From: Stichopus chloronotus
Lineage: Eukaryota > Echinodermata > Holothuroidea > Aspidochirotida > Stichopodidae
DNA: 64,000 bases
NCBI GenBank assembly: GCA_021234535.1
Contig: SFZH01000008.1
Coordinates: 20,375,358-20,439,357 of the forward strand
Direction: 5' to 3'
Part shown: positions 13,401 to 24,904 of the stretch, piece after piece
How positions within the stretch are numbered: position 1 is the first letter of the stretch
How the letters are laid out: every line of letters begins with the position of its first letter
The notes under the pieces: model-generated
The model's database searches: none
Seen by the model: only the letters and a program-made list of their open reading frames with translations
What the model was told of the DNA's origin: nothing
Position numbers and translations under genes: made by a program

Positions 13401-16387
13401 AAAATATACCACAGTCACATTTTTTTCCCTTCTATTTTTACACATATATCAATATTGAATGAACAAACAACATCTGAACTGAAAGACTTGATTCAATGTC
13501 AATACAGTGGTAGTCTGCTGTGGAATCTAACAATGATGGCATTTGGAACTTTGTTTGGCAAATGGAGTTCGTTATTCAGTGACTTACAAAACTGAAGTTT
13601 CTCTAAGCCTTATTTATTGTGTTGCAAATTTCTCCCACTTTAACACCCCTTCAACTCCCCCCCCCCCCTTCCTGTTCTCCCAGTTTTGTAGCTACATGTA
13701 AGTGGCACTCACTTATAAAGTTATAATCTAAAGACACTTACATCAGGGAGGTAGGTTGGTTTAAAACTAGCAAAGTCGGTGAGGAGCACCCAGTTCCAGC
13801 CTGTCACCATCACATTCTCGCTCTTGATGTCACCGTGGCATACCTGCGAACGAAAAATATGGTAGCTACATGAGGTCAGTGATTTTAAAAGCACTGCTCT
13901 TGAAGGCTGTAGTATCTCTTATTGCTCAAAACATTTTGAAACAACCCCTCTGTGGGGAATTTACATACTGCAGTAGATTTTTGACAAGGAATCCATGAGA
14001 CAGTTACCACTGAACAGCTTTTACCAGCAACATCAACACACAACCTTAAAGCAAACTACATAGCCACTTTGAGTAACATCAGTTATGCACCTTATTAATT
14101 AATCTTCATCCGAATGGAGGACTGGTGGGCACATGCCATGCTTCATCACGATTGTGATGCTCGACCCTGGTGGAGTATAGTATACCAACCAAAGGTTGTG
14201 GATTAGTACATGCTAACCTAACGAGTCAGTGATCATTGAACTGTGATATGTGCAAGTGTGTCACAACTGGATATATCTGTTAACAGCATACAAAACAAGT
14301 AACAAATGTTTTCCATTTGTGCAATAGAATAAAAGATTTCATTCGTTGAAGGTTGAATGTTCTATTCAGCATGGCCTTGCCTCATTGAATAGAATGTCCA
14401 GTCTTTCAACACATGAAATTATTGATACTACTGCACTCATGAAACATTCATTTATACCAGCGTGTAGTGTTAATTCATTAATTCTAAAAACACAGTTCAA
14501 AGTTCATGCATAGTACAGTGTATCTGATATGTCTCATGGTAATTTTAACTGTGTCAACTGACCTTTACTTTGTGGGCTTGATTCAGAGCACACAGCAGTT
14601 GGAATGCTATCCATTTTTTCTCAATTTCTATCAGGAATGGTCTGGTACTTATACGGTCGTAGAGGTTGTTTCGGACGTACTGACGGAAAAGGAGGGCCGC
14701 CTTGTCAGACAGCTGGGTGAGAAATGAAAAAATGAAGATCTGAAACTCACAAAATTAAAAAAAAAATTGCATAAAAGCATGGAAGAATATCATTTGATGC
14801 TTTTGTGATCAGTGGAATGTATACAATACGTCAGGTAGGAAATCCCAAGATGTTGGCTTGTTTGTTGCAAGCCATTGCAGATCCAGAGGGGGTGGTCGTG
14901 CACCTCCTTAAAATTTTAAGGGGTAAAATTTTTACATAAAATGGACCATATCAAACTTATTTAAATATACCCTGGTATATCACGGTTTACTTTACTACAG
15001 ACACCTCCTTGTTGCTCTCCTTGTCACAATTGAGATATGTGACATGAAAAGCAAAGTTTGGAGTAAAGACTGAACTAATCTCAACACATGTTGACAATGG
15101 TCACAATTTCCAACAAAGTTCATCAAATATTGGCCAATTCACAAAAATTCCTTTTTTTTTTTAAAATTGCATCATGCGTTAACACTGGCCAACAATGCAA
15201 ATTTGTGTTGTCATGGGAGGGACTCACATGATATGCCTTATGTTATCCTTTGTTTAGTTAACCTTTATTTCAAGGAGTGTTGAAAATTTTATATACCCGA
15301 ATGGTATTTTGGAAGCATGTATTATCTTTTTTAAAAATATTTGTATCACCCACCAATGTGAAAGACATATTGCAAATAATTAAGACAGTATACATAGGTC
15401 CAACAACAAACATACTGAAACGGTGCAACGCTCCACGTCATCATTTTAGCATTTTCATCGAACTTGGAAAAGCCGTATCTCAAAAACTGTATTACACATA
15501 AACACAATTCCAAAAGATGATCATTCTAACTTTCTGCAAAAAGCATGTCACATTGTTTTTTAGTATCTCAGAGAATGCCAATTTGTCCAAAAAAAAAACA
15601 AACAAATTTAATGCAAACATACAATTATGTCCATGAGTGACATTTTCTGCCAAAAACCTGGCGACCGCCACTATGTTTGACTACCAAACATGGACTTACT
15701 GTGCTTCTCATAAATGGCAGGCAGTTTGACGCCTGAGATAGCTTCTCCTTGATTTCCTCCAACTGCCTCTTGTACTGTTTGAGAGGGAAGGAAGGGTCAT
15801 GGATGACAAACACCTTCACCACTGCATGGCCTTCCCTGTAAAAGTGATCACAGATACATACAGTAGACATGTATAAGTCTCTCTGCAACAAGCATGTAAG
15901 TGGGCTATGCAGATACAAAAGAACATACTGTAGCTAAGCTACAGTATCCCTGAACTGCAACTGCTGGGGTCAAAGAGATGTGACACATTTAGAGCCCCTT
16001 TATGTCAAGTGTCATAGAGAACTGACTGCTGGCACTCCCTCCCATGAGCTTAAAAAAAACAATTTCCTGACCCTTCCAGGAGCCTTTCATATCACCACCA
16101 CCAAATGCTGTCACAGGAACTCGTACCAGCCTTTAATGCCCTTCTTCAACTGCCTCTAACACTCCCCCCAAACACTTTTGACCACCTCCTGTACCTCTAA
16201 CAAAATCTCCCACAGCAGAGAAACAAAGTCGCACGTCTAATTTCTCTTACTTGAATTTTGCTTTGGCAACTTTAAAGAACCTGGTGCTTCCAAGGCTGCT
16301 GTCGAATTCATAATCTGACACGTCTGTGAGATAATGTTCCACCGGTAGAATCTGAGATGGGGCAATGCCAGTCAACTGGTTACCCAT
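1418..16387 (-). CDS. PIK3R4: VPS15 / PI3-kinase regulatory subunit 4, 5' part of gene (18 exons, 3' end off window)
   Basis: Scaffold of the VPS34 class III PI3-kinase complexes (autophagy, endosomal sorting), membrane-bound through N-myristoylation. Exons, minus strand in order: 16387-16251, 15835-15700, 14712-14569, 13843-13742, 13312-13116, 12799-12664, 11791-11619, 10416-10281, 9560-9465, 8686-8592, 8411-8372, 8054-7884, 7019-6945, 5888-5667, 5021-4887, 4188-4051, 2952-2776, 1518-1418. All borders are GT-AG and phases agree, giving 803 codons. The N-terminus [14 protein letters not shown] matches the family and has Gly2 for myristoylation. The kinase-like domain shows Lys53 (VVKVF), HGDIKSEN at 142-149 and DFA at 162-164, as in other VPS15 proteins. 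HEAT repeats follow, for example [20 protein letters not shown] and [10 protein letters not shown]. The exon at 1418 ends in phase 2. The linker and WD40 exons should lie left of position 1. Oddity: AVERF where most relatives have APERF. Confidence 0.95.
1690..1945. repeat. A-rich low-complexity tract (AAACAAAGA-type)
   Basis: An irregular array of short units such as aaaacaaagaaa and ccaacaaagataaaac. It lies in PIK3R4 intron 17 and, read on the minus strand, gives a Phe/Leu/Cys-rich spurious ORF. Confidence 0.8.
3640..3780. repeat. Short AT-rich tandem repeat (AATTCCAATTACAG)
   Basis: Repeated units built from attccaattacag, ttccaattagttcaaa and variants, two to three imperfect copies, in PIK3R4 intron 16. 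The motif contains the palindromic core GGAATTCC once. Confidence 0.7.
10568..11362. repeat. 47 bp minisatellite, about 16 copies, in PIK3R4 intron 7
   Basis: The phrase AGTACTCAT recurs at regular 47 bp spacing from about 10,642 to about 11,349, giving about 16 units plus a diverged leading copy. Each typical unit holds CTATCA, an 8-base spacer and TGATAG, a 6 bp hairpin. Units differ by a few substitutions (CTCAAGTC/CTCAAGAC, TACTGTCAC/TACTTTCAC) and keep their length. Confidence 0.95.
15926..15948. repeat. Perfect 11 bp-arm palindrome
   Basis: ATACTGTAGCT, one base A, then its exact reverse complement AGCTACAGTAT. It lies in PIK3R4 intron 1, about 90 bp upstream of exon 2 on the minus strand. 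It contains the TACTGTA word that is enriched in the TARDBP introns. Confidence 0.85.
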
Positions 16388-16478
16388 ACTGTGACTGTAA
16401 CCTTCTCACTCTTAACTTTTCTATCATGGCAGCATCGATCACACTTTCAAATACATTTGACAGCCCGAATGTCGATAC
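16388..16478 (-). other. PIK3R4: 5'UTR part of the first PIK3R4 coding exon
   Basis: On the minus strand a T-rich tract followed by a TACTTCCAG acceptor ends at 16479, and the exon then runs to the start codon at 16387-16385. The start is fixed by the conserved Met-Gly-Asn-Gln N-terminus. An acceptor here implies at least one further non-coding exon upstream, to the right. Confidence 0.5.
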
Positions 16479-16831
16479 CTGGAAGTACAAAAAAAAAGAT
16501 ACTTGGTAGTACTGTATAACATGAAAACTAATTCATATTGTTAAAATTAAAATTTCAATTTTTTAAAAACAAAATTTTTCAACACAGCTGCCTCTTGAGT
16601 ATCACCATAACATCTCAAAGAAGCCAAATTTCTAGCTTTACTTTCAGCAAAAGTCTCTTGGTAAAACCCCATATGCACATCCCCTTTTCCTCCCCTACAC
16701 ACACCTACAGTACCATCACATACTTCAATTAATTCACAGGTATGTATTGTACCTCCATTAAACCACTCTCACTTGACTATCTCTGTGATTTACAAACTAC
16801 TTTCATTTGTCCTGGTAAAAATAAAATATTG

Positions 16832-17184
16832 TTAAAGGGAAAGAGCACGTTTGTTTCACAGAAAACAACCATACTTTTAAAACCAATATTTGTGGATGTA
16901 GAATGATAGATCATTCAAAATAAGGAAGGACAGTAGCCTTCTTTTCAAGGAATAAGATTCTCACAGATAGAAATTCAGTTATTTGTTGCTCAACAATAAT
17001 TTGTTCACCCAAACTTTTCAAAATTCAAATGATGCATCTTCCGTTACTCATCACATGCATAATATTTTGAGGAGATGAAGCTTTGGCAGGTGTTTATTGA
17101 TGAGACTGAATGGTTTAACAATGACCAATGACATTTCTTTTGTATGTCCTGTTGGTGCATTCTAAATGCCCTATTTCCCTTTAA
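16832..17184 (+). mobile_element. TTAA-flanked MITE, family A, copy 1
   Basis: About 353 bp bounded by TTAA. It opens with TTAAAGGGAAA and ends GCCCTATTTCCCTTTAA, so the ends are inverted copies. The interior matches the copies at 26578, 45275 and 50825, for example AATGATGCATCTTCCGTTAC and GTTTGTGGATGTAGAATGAT. It has no coding capacity. Confidence 0.85.
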
Positions 17185-19344
17185 GTCCACTACCAGAAGA
17201 GTGACTTTTAGATTTAAAGAACCACTGTACAGCTAAGCATAGGTAAAAAGCCAAAAAAAAAAAAAAAAATGGCAGCATGATGGTAAATATAACAGCTGTA
17301 CTCATTGCAATGATGGCAGTTACAATTTCATATAGTATGAGGAACTTGATATTCAATGACACACAAACAAAACTGAACATATAGTCTTTCTCAACCCACA
17401 GTATTTATTGTGTTGCAAAACTTTTTAATGTAATTCTCATTGCACTACCACACAGTACCTGGTAAAGATGCACAGGGCCCTAGTGCTGGTATACTGAAGG
17501 TCGATAGCACAGTGTCTAACTTAACACATACAAGTACGTTGAAGGAGGAGATCGCAAAGACCTGACAGCATAAACAAAAACCTCACAAATATTGATGGGA
17601 AGGCCTAGATACAGAACAGTAGGTATATTTTGTAATTTTTGTTTCTTCTCATGATTTTCCAGAAATTAGAAGTGGCAGATCATTTCATGCAGCACCAATA
17701 AGGGAAGAGCATTGGAATGGTCATAAAACATACGTTTTTTTTTGTTTTTTTTTAACTGTCCCTACCAAAGGTTAAAGGAATATTAATGCATGGAAGTGAA
17801 CCTACCTACTGCAAATAATTGGGCTGTGGCTGAGACATTGAGGAATGTGTATAAAAGAAGCTTTGGGAAGAAGTTTGACTTGATCAATTGCAGAGCAACA
17901 CATTTGTTTCCAACATATATTTTTTTGTCTTCTCCAAATTTAATAATCACAGAATTTGCCATTTATCATACTTAGGTACAAACGCTATGGTCCATACTCT
18001 TTCCACTGTGGATCTGGAGGCACAGTGGTGCCATGGTCAATCAACATATTGACTACTGACACAAGGAGCCTAAGGCTCACTATGGCACCACAACAGCGCC
18101 TCCACTTGGGCTATGGTCATGATGGTCTCATAGTAACATACATCCCAGTGATTTAAGCTATAACCCCCCCCCCCCTTCTCCTTTGCTCAGTATTATTCAC
18201 AGTAAAGTTGTCACTGCATCATTCTCAAGAATCAATTTGAGTACGGTAGTCTTTCCTCACCGTGTCACCAATGACCATGCCTTGGGACACAATCTTCTCC
18301 AGTGAGCTAAAATAATCAAAGTGCTATTTATTTACTAAAAAGTGACATTGAAGACAGTGATACAGAGATCCCACCTCCACTTGGGAAATGATCTTCACCT
18401 TGGGGCATGGTCCTCCTCATCCACCTAACAGGATCAAAGTTCTGTTTAGCCTATCTACTGAGTCTGAAATGATCAAAGTTCAGTTCATTTACCGGTTTTC
18501 TGTAACATGACATCATAATCATTTGTCTTTCTTTACCATAGTACCTCGACTGTGCCTCTGCTTGGGGGTCTTCTCCATTTACAGTAGCTTAATGATGAAT
18601 GTAATATTCATCTACTGTACTGTCAGTGACAATCTCTATCGTGCTAATACACAGCACTACAACATAGCAGATCATTCGGCGACTGAGTCACAATTTTAGG
18701 AAAGTGTTCCTCCGAAATTAATCGTGGAACTGCAGGTACTCCCTATCTTGACCTTGACTGGGCTAGAGTAAACTAGGCTACCTGGGTTATAGTAGTAGCA
18801 GTGCTTGTAGTTGTACAATACTTCAGTGCTGTGGCCTACGTGTTGTGGTGTGGGCCTTGGTCTATGAACACCTCTTTCATAACTGGTAACATTATAATTT
18901 GTTCAGCTTCCTCGTGATTCATAGCCTAACTTAAGCCAGAACGGACTACTGAGTACTGTACCAACAAAAGTCGCACCTAGCCTAGGCCTACTGTAAGCTA
19001 CTCAACTTTATCATTTTAAGACACTGAGGCCCATGCTAAAATAATGCGTTAGGCTAACAAAAACACGGGCCTAAGCTTTTAGTTTTCAACGCAATCAGCA
19101 AAACGCAACAAAAGAAGAGATGAAAAACAATATACTACTAAAATCTATGGCCGTTTCCGAGACAAGATTCCTCAGGTTATGAAAATGCTCACTTCAAGTC
19201 CCAAACAGAGTAACTTTCAACCTTAGGTTCTGTGCCGAGTCGGCTTTTAATGTGTACAGCAGGCTGCCCAGAAATAGGAGTCTGCTATTTGCTAACTATT
19301 TATCTGAAGGTCTGAACTGATGTGTCCCACGGACGGAGGCGATA

Positions 19345-19368
19345 TAATCAGGGAGTTGCAACTCCCTG
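19345..19368. repeat. Perfect 24 bp palindrome
   Basis: ATCAGGGAGTTG is followed directly by its reverse complement CAACTCCCTGAT. A related core with CAGGGAGTTGCCA lies inside the fold-back element at 20,316-20,793, so both may come from one repeat family. Confidence 0.85.
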
Positions 19369-19489
19369 ATATAATCATCAAAATCTTCGGTTTCATTAAA
19401 AGAAAAACCGAGGTTCAACGATTGATTTTCTACAATTACTACCACAATAAGCATTCAAAGAAGGTTCAAAACGAGAAATTTCATTCACC

Positions 19490-19600
19490 TCGGTGTTACT
19501 GGGGAGAGCCACTTCGTCCTCGGACCTGCCAGGTGTGAAATGAGGTACAGTAAAAGGGGCCTTGTCGGCCGATTGGGCGCTCACATAACTAACTTGAAGT
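19490..19600 (-). promoter_or_regulatory. Candidate PIK3R4 promoter / first leader exon
   Basis: The local sequence is richer in G+C and CpG than its surroundings. On the minus strand it has a CCAAT box (GCGCCCAATCGG, near 19,570-19,580), followed about 80 bp later by a possible donor CACCGAG|GTGAAT near 19,491. Placement upstream of the gene fits, but there is no direct proof of transcription start. Confidence 0.25.
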
Positions 19601-20315
19601 TGTATTTCAGGTTTTAATCTTTAAATTTCTCTCCCTAACTTATCAATGGACTGCCCGGCTATTCTTAATTTAGGAAAAGAATCCATGTTTAAAACCCCAA
19701 ATTACTAAAAACATCACACTCCTGTTGAAAACAAAATTAAATTGGGTGTTGGCACTGGTTCACTACCGGTATCTAACGGAACTATATGGCCAAGAACCTG
19801 AAGGGATTTTTCAGGAAATGCCCGCGGTATGCATGTACTTATTGCATGTTCCTCTGTGAAGCATTGTCACCTTTTAGGTAAAACAATCTAACTTTTGATT
19901 TAGTGGTGTGACAAGAATGGTTCTTATGACCATAGTATACTCGTTTCTGCTCTCAGATTTTAAAGTAGGAGCTTCATCAGTAGTATATGTCTTTAAATGG
20001 TTTACATTTGTGGCTTTCGTTAGATCTTATGCCTTAATTACAATCTTAATAGCTCAACAGTGATGAGTATGACTATTGGGGCATTGAAGTGACTTCGTGT
20101 GAATCTTTGTTTACGAGCGATTATCCTTTTTAAGAAACCTTATTCCATCTAATAGCAGCTCATAACTTTCATAGAAACTTTCATAACTTTCACTATTTCT
20201 ATAAAATATTGTAAAGAAATTCTATTTTTATTGTCATGTTATTCCATCATCTGGTGATACTTCGGTTTCTTACGGCACCACACAAGTTTACGGGCAGAAT
20301 GTATACACGGAAATG

Positions 20316-20793
20316 CAGTGTTAAACGCCGTTCACATTACAGCGATATCAAATCTGATTGCTCTCCGACTTTTTTAGTTTTTGTTGAAATCTCCTCCATC
20401 TCTGTTCGGAGGGGACCAACATTTTGCCACTTTGTGTATTTATATGATTCTTATCACATCATTCCATGAGATTGGAAAGTATAGTAATTATTTCGTGACG
20501 TCACATCGAGATACAGCTTTTATCGTGCTACGGGTGTCCGATAAAAGTTGTACAACCATGTGATGTCACGAAATAATTAGATTACATTTCATTTATATAG
20601 TTCTCATATACAGATCATGTGTTTACACACGTTGGCAAAATTTGGACTCCCTCCGACCAGGGAGTTGCCACTAGTGGCAACTGCCTGCTCCGAACAGAGA
20701 TGGAGACGATTTTAGCTACAACTAAAAAAAAAATGATAGTCAGTAATCCGATCCGAAATCGCTGTAGAGTGAACAGCGCTTTATGCTTCACTG
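20316..20793. mobile_element. Large fold-back (MITE-like) element with nested hairpins
   Basis: The left part (20,316 onward, cagtgttaaacgccgttcac) and the right part (ending 20,793) are imperfect inverted copies. Within them CTCCATCTCTGTTCGGAG at 20,394-20,411 is the exact reverse complement of 20,688-20,705. The centre is a second hairpin (20,485-20,579). The right arm carries an extra perfect 20 bp palindrome at 20,663-20,682 (core CTAG). There is no ORF of interest. No transposase is seen nearby. Confidence 0.7.
20485..20579. repeat. 95 bp inverted-repeat hairpin with TGACGTCA box
   Basis: The outer arms TAATTATTTCGTGACGTCAC and the right copy differ at one base over 22. A second pair, ACAGCTTTTATCG and CGATAAAAGTTGT, pairs with one mismatch around a short loop. 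The left arm contains TGACGTCA, the consensus CREB/ATF site, but the position inside a fold-back makes chance likely. Confidence 0.85.
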
Positions 20794-22256
20794 TAATGAG
20801 CCTGTTCTTTCGACAGATATATTTACAAAATCAGAAATGCTTTTTAAGGTATTATTTTACTACTCGGGGCTCTTGACTAATTCTTCCATGCCTCATTTAG
20901 TTCTGCCACCCACTAGATGCAGCATTTAGTACTGTTGTACTTAATGCAATGCTTTTAATTTGTCAGTTGATTTCAGTTAAAAATTGATCGTTTGTTTCCG
21001 ACACCTTTGGAACTTTGAAAATAAACTCAAAATAGTGATTCCGGTTTTTGTATTCGTTATAGCAACTCCGTGAGCCATGTTTCCCTATTTAGCACAAGTC
21101 AAAGTTCGATCGAAAGTGAAGGGAAAAAAAGATGTTTAAGTCATGCATCGTACGATGAAAGTCAGAATACGTTCATTTCTCTGTGCAAAGATTTTCGCAT
21201 TCGAATCCGTCGGTCTAAGAGACAGTTGTCTCGCGACTAAATACCTTGTAACTTGCCTGTGTATGCTTTTCTTGAGGTAGGGGTAGGTGGCATATCGTTG
21301 GGTTTGGGGGATCTGTACATGGTTGGTGTACGTGGTGGGGCTTGATATAACTAAGTTATACATTCTGGCATTAGTGCGCTTAGGAGAGGACAGCTACAGG
21401 AGTCGAACATGTAATTGTCGAAGGACTTTTTGAGGAACAGGGGATGGAATGAAATGTGAGTTTTTGCTTTCAATTATGAGCTGATGTTATTTCTTCCTCT
21501 GTATTACAGCAGTTTTGCAGAACGCTATGGATGCATTACACCCCCCCCCCCCTCCCTTCAATGTAAAAAGATATTGCAACTGTGGCAAAACGAGTGTGTG
21601 AAATATGATACAAAGTGATAATGCTATAGAGTTATGGCATTTCTGGTTGAATTGCATATTATGTTTACCTTTACTTCGAATCGAAGAAGATTAAAGGCAG
21701 TACCTCATCACCCCAAGCCATATTTTTGGCTTCCGATTAGCAGAATTCTCAACTGGTTTAACGCTTTAAATTCAAAAGATGCTTAGTTGCTGATGTGCAC
21801 ATAGTACACACTGATTCATGGTTTTAATTACACATGTGGAGGAACTTTAGACAGGCCGAGGAAGGGACTAGACGAAAGAGGTTGGGATAATTGAAACTGT
21901 CTGCATGGGGTGATGAAATTTTGCCTTTAAAACAGTCATAAATACTAGTGAAGTATAGTATTGTGCATATTTATCTTATTGCATGTATTTGAGTCATCTC
22001 AGTAACAGAAAGACATATTCTGTTTCAGCTTATTCCAGTTTCAGTTTATTCACTTCCTCCTCATCACCACATATACACAGATGTGATAATATTTGAACAA
22101 TATCAGATTTATAGGTTCAAACTTTTACCAATTTAATGACCGTGCAGGGGATTAACTATAAACATATCAGTATTCAGGTCGATGTAAGAAATACCGTAAC
22201 AGAACTGTACGGTGAGAAGGATGACGACTGCATAGGATCAAGGGGGAAAAAATAGT

Positions 22257-22520
22257 TTTTCTGCCTTTTTTTTTTCGTTTCAGTAAAAATTAATTTTCGT
22301 TTTATTGATTTTTTTCGTTTGGGACTTCGTTTTGTTTTTCTGACTTTGTTTATTGTTTTCTTAGTTTTTCGCTTTTCTGAGTTCGTCAGTGCGTAGCTTA
22401 AAAAAAATCAGAAAAACGAAAAAAGAAAGTCCAAAAATACGAAAAAAGTCAGAAAAACCAAAACAAATCTCAGAAAAGCGAATAAAATACTCAGAAAAAC
22501 GAAAAAGGTCAGAAAAACAA
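22257..22520. repeat. T-rich/A-rich fold-back repeat (TTTTTCG / CGAAAAA)
   Basis: The left half repeats TTTTTCGTTT, TTTTTCTGAC and TTTTCTGAG. The right half, after about 22,395, repeats the complements GAAAAACGAAAAA, GTCAGAAAAACC and CTCAGAAAAGCG. The two halves can fold into an imperfect hairpin of about 260 bp. It looks like an inverted low-complexity minisatellite or a fold-back transposon. Confidence 0.65.
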
Positions 22521-23009
22521 CACGGTTAATGATATAAATTGTAAAATGTCAATTTACAGAAAATAAAATAAAGAAATATAAAAGGAATATAGGCCTACAG
22601 AAATGTTCTGGTAATTAGTTTCCAGACAATTTCTGTAATTCTTATTTAGTTGTTTGTTTTATTATCTGTAAATTTAGAGACAATTTTTACAGTGACGAAG
22701 TTAAGTCTGTAAAACGAAAATAGATGTTCGAAAAACAAATAACAAACAAAAAAAAAAACAGAAGAACGATTTATTTTTTACTTTTCCCATAGTCCTATCC
22801 AGCCGCCGTAGATATGGCTTGAAGAAAGTTGGACAATTTCAGTCTGTTCGCTAGAAGTACAGAATTACAAATATTATCGTATTTTACTTCCTGCACCCAA
22901 AGTTCTGACTGTTTGATTAGACAAACAAAAGATGACAATGTTATCTCAGTCGCACGAAATAAGGAGAAATTACGAAAGCATCACAAATTTTCGGTATTTT
23001 GAGGCACAG

Positions 23010-23956
23010 TCCCATATGGTATCGACAGCATGATTTATGCAGATGACACTCAAATTTATTCATTCATGCCAAAATCTCTTGACAGCTGTTCCACCCTATC
23101 AAAAGTGGAAGCTTGCGTAGAAGACATCCGATCATGGTCCCTTGCTAATGGTCTGAAACTAAATGACAACAAAACAGAGCTCATTCACATTTCTTCAAAA
23201 TTTCGTTCCTTATCTTCCATTCAGTCATTTCAGATTGGACCTGCTCACATTGAACCTGTTCAACATGCCAGAAACTTGGGTGTAGTTTTTGATCGTCACC
23301 TCACAATGGATCTACATGTTAACAATGTTTGCAGAGCTTCATCTCAGGCGCTCCATAAAATTGGAAAAATCAGAAAACACCTTGATCAAAGGACCACTGA
23401 GACCCTAGTTCATGCTTTTGTGTCTTCAAGACTGGATAACTGCAACAGCTTACTCTATGGACTTTCAGATTCTCGTCTCAAGAATTTACAACATATACAG
23501 AACTCAGCTGCTAGATTAGTCACACTTACTAAACCTAACGATCATGTAACTCCTGTCCTCCGTAGCCTTCACTGGCTTCCTGTTGCTGATCGGATTAAAT
23601 ACAAAGTTCTCTTGCTGACATTTAAATGTTTACACAATTCTGCACCTGTTTACCTACAAGATCTTGTCCAAAATTACACTCCTACCCGTTGCCTTCGCTC
23701 CAGTTCTAAACTGCTACTCTCTTCTCCTCCAGTTTGTACTAAATATTACGGTCGCCGTTCTTTCCAATACTCTGCTGCTTGTCTCTGGAATGACCTCCCT
23801 GTTACAGTTAAAGAAGCAAGATCACTTGCAAATTTCAAGACCTTACTTAAATCTTACCTTTTCTCCAGTCTATGACTTTCTTCTTTTTCATTTCTTTTCT
23901 CAGCGCAAAGGGACTTCAGTGTGTTTTTCGCTTTATAAGAACCGTGTATTATTATT
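23010..23956 (+). mobile_element. 5'-truncated CR1/L2-type LINE, 3' end
   Basis: Non-LTR retrotransposon remnant. One open frame (23,030-23,875, about 281 residues) starts at the reverse-transcriptase catalytic box YADDTQIY and continues through the thumb and C-terminal part, with the typical phrases LVHAFVSSRLDNCNSLLYG, LQHIQNSAARLV and LHWLPVADRIKYKVLLL. Upstream RT motifs, the endonuclease and ORF1 are missing, as expected of 5' truncation during reverse transcription. A short 3' tail ending tattattatt follows. The frame has no stops, so the insertion may be fairly young. Clade CR1/L2 is judged by phrase resemblance. Confidence 0.9.
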
Positions 23957-24904
23957 GTAACGTTTGCCCGAGCCAGTCGTGTGGTGAGGAATCAGGTCGG
24001 TGAAGGGGTAGGGGGAAGGGCGAGAGCCTAGAGAGGTAGGAGCTGGATGACACCGATGAAAATAAATGAGTACACTAACAGAGCATGTAAGGTTTAGAAA
24101 ATATAATTGAAGACATCACCACTGTCGCAATACCAAGCAAATGAGGTGATAAAATAATTCCACAAATTAATAAACAGCAAGAGCAGTAAGCCAATACTCA
24201 TACTCTGCTATCGCAGCTAACCAAACTACGCGGCGTAAACAGTACAATGTAGTGTCAGGCATTGCCACTAAACCTCAGCGGCTGAAACGCAGCGCAGCTG
24301 AAAGGGAGAAGCCAAAGCTCAGCGGCTAAAACGTAGCGCGGCTGGGACTCAGCAGCTAAACCCAGCGCAGCTGAAACTCAGCAGCGTTGAAGATAAATTC
24401 GACGCAGCTCAGCAGCTAAACATACGCAACGCAGCTGAGAGTCAGCAGCGTAAATACTACGCAGCGCAAACCGCTCTACTAATAAGTCAAAAATAAACTA
24501 AGTCCCTAAAAATCGCCCATCAGCAGATGGATAAAAATTCGGCATAGATTCTGCCTGGTAACAGTGTACAAGTACACCCTAAACTACTGAATAAAATTAC
24601 GCCGTACATGGCATTATAAAGCACCCCGTTATCGTGTAAAATCCCACACAAGACAAATTACTGTGTAAAGTCCTATGCAAGCAAACTGACCAATTACGGC
24701 ACCCCAAGCTAGATTGACGTACACAAAGGTCTAATCACAAGATGGTCAAGTATCTTATCCCGTATTACGTAAGCAAACTAACCCCGCCTCACTGTCTGGG
24801 CGAACCTTGCTACTCCCCTCTCGGGGGGAACAAAGCCGACCTTGTGAACCGGAAGCTTGCAAACCCTGGCATTCAGCCCTGAATCACCACCCCGCTACAC
24901 TTAC
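23957..24904. repeat. Possible solo LTR or unknown insertion next to the LINE tail
   Basis: The block starts TGTAACG right after the LINE's ATT-rich tail and ends CGCTACA, near-inverted TG...CA ends as in LTRs. Its interior is unlike the flanks (higher GC). I find no clear target duplication (flanks attat and cttac), so this is tentative. An (ATT)n tract at about 25,039-25,055 may be the rest of the LINE tail displaced by the insertion. Confidence 0.25.
24268..24472. repeat. Irregular tandem repeat (CAGCGCAGCTGAAACTCAGCAGC)
   Basis: Repeated words cagcgcagctgaa, ctcagcagctaaa and ctcagcggctaaaa at roughly 25-40 bp spacing, with substitutions and length changes. It lies inside the possible solo LTR. 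Confidence 0.65.

Larger units (their letters stand above)
1519..16250 (-). other. PIK3R4: PIK3R4 introns 1-17 (non-coding between the listed exons)
   Basis: The stretches between the exons of PIK3R4 include several over 1 kb (2953-4050, 5889-6944, 10417-11618, 14713-15699). Apart from the repeats listed separately (1690-1945, 3640-3780, 10568-11362, 15926-15948) I see no second gene. The longer open frames in them lack start context, splice partners and family resemblance. Confidence 0.7.
16479..19600. other. Upstream (5') region of PIK3R4, no coding exon seen
   Basis: Beyond the 16479 acceptor, no conserved VPS15 coding sequence is expected. One MITE-like copy sits at 16832-17184. A short minus-strand stretch at about 18,261-18,307 is bounded by a TTTAG-like acceptor and a GTGAGG donor and could be a non-coding leader exon. 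Poly-C lies at 18,164-18,175. Confidence 0.4.
19601..23010. other. Intergenic DNA between PIK3R4 and the LINE fragment
   Basis: Apart from the fold-back elements already listed and a poly-C run at 21,540-21,552, I see no gene. Short ORFs are isolated, have no splice partners and resemble nothing I know. Confidence 0.5.

Noticed and set aside
20497..20504. TGACGTCA as a CREB/ATF promoter element
   Set aside because: It sits in the arm of a fold-back repeat far from either gene start, so a promoter role is not supported.
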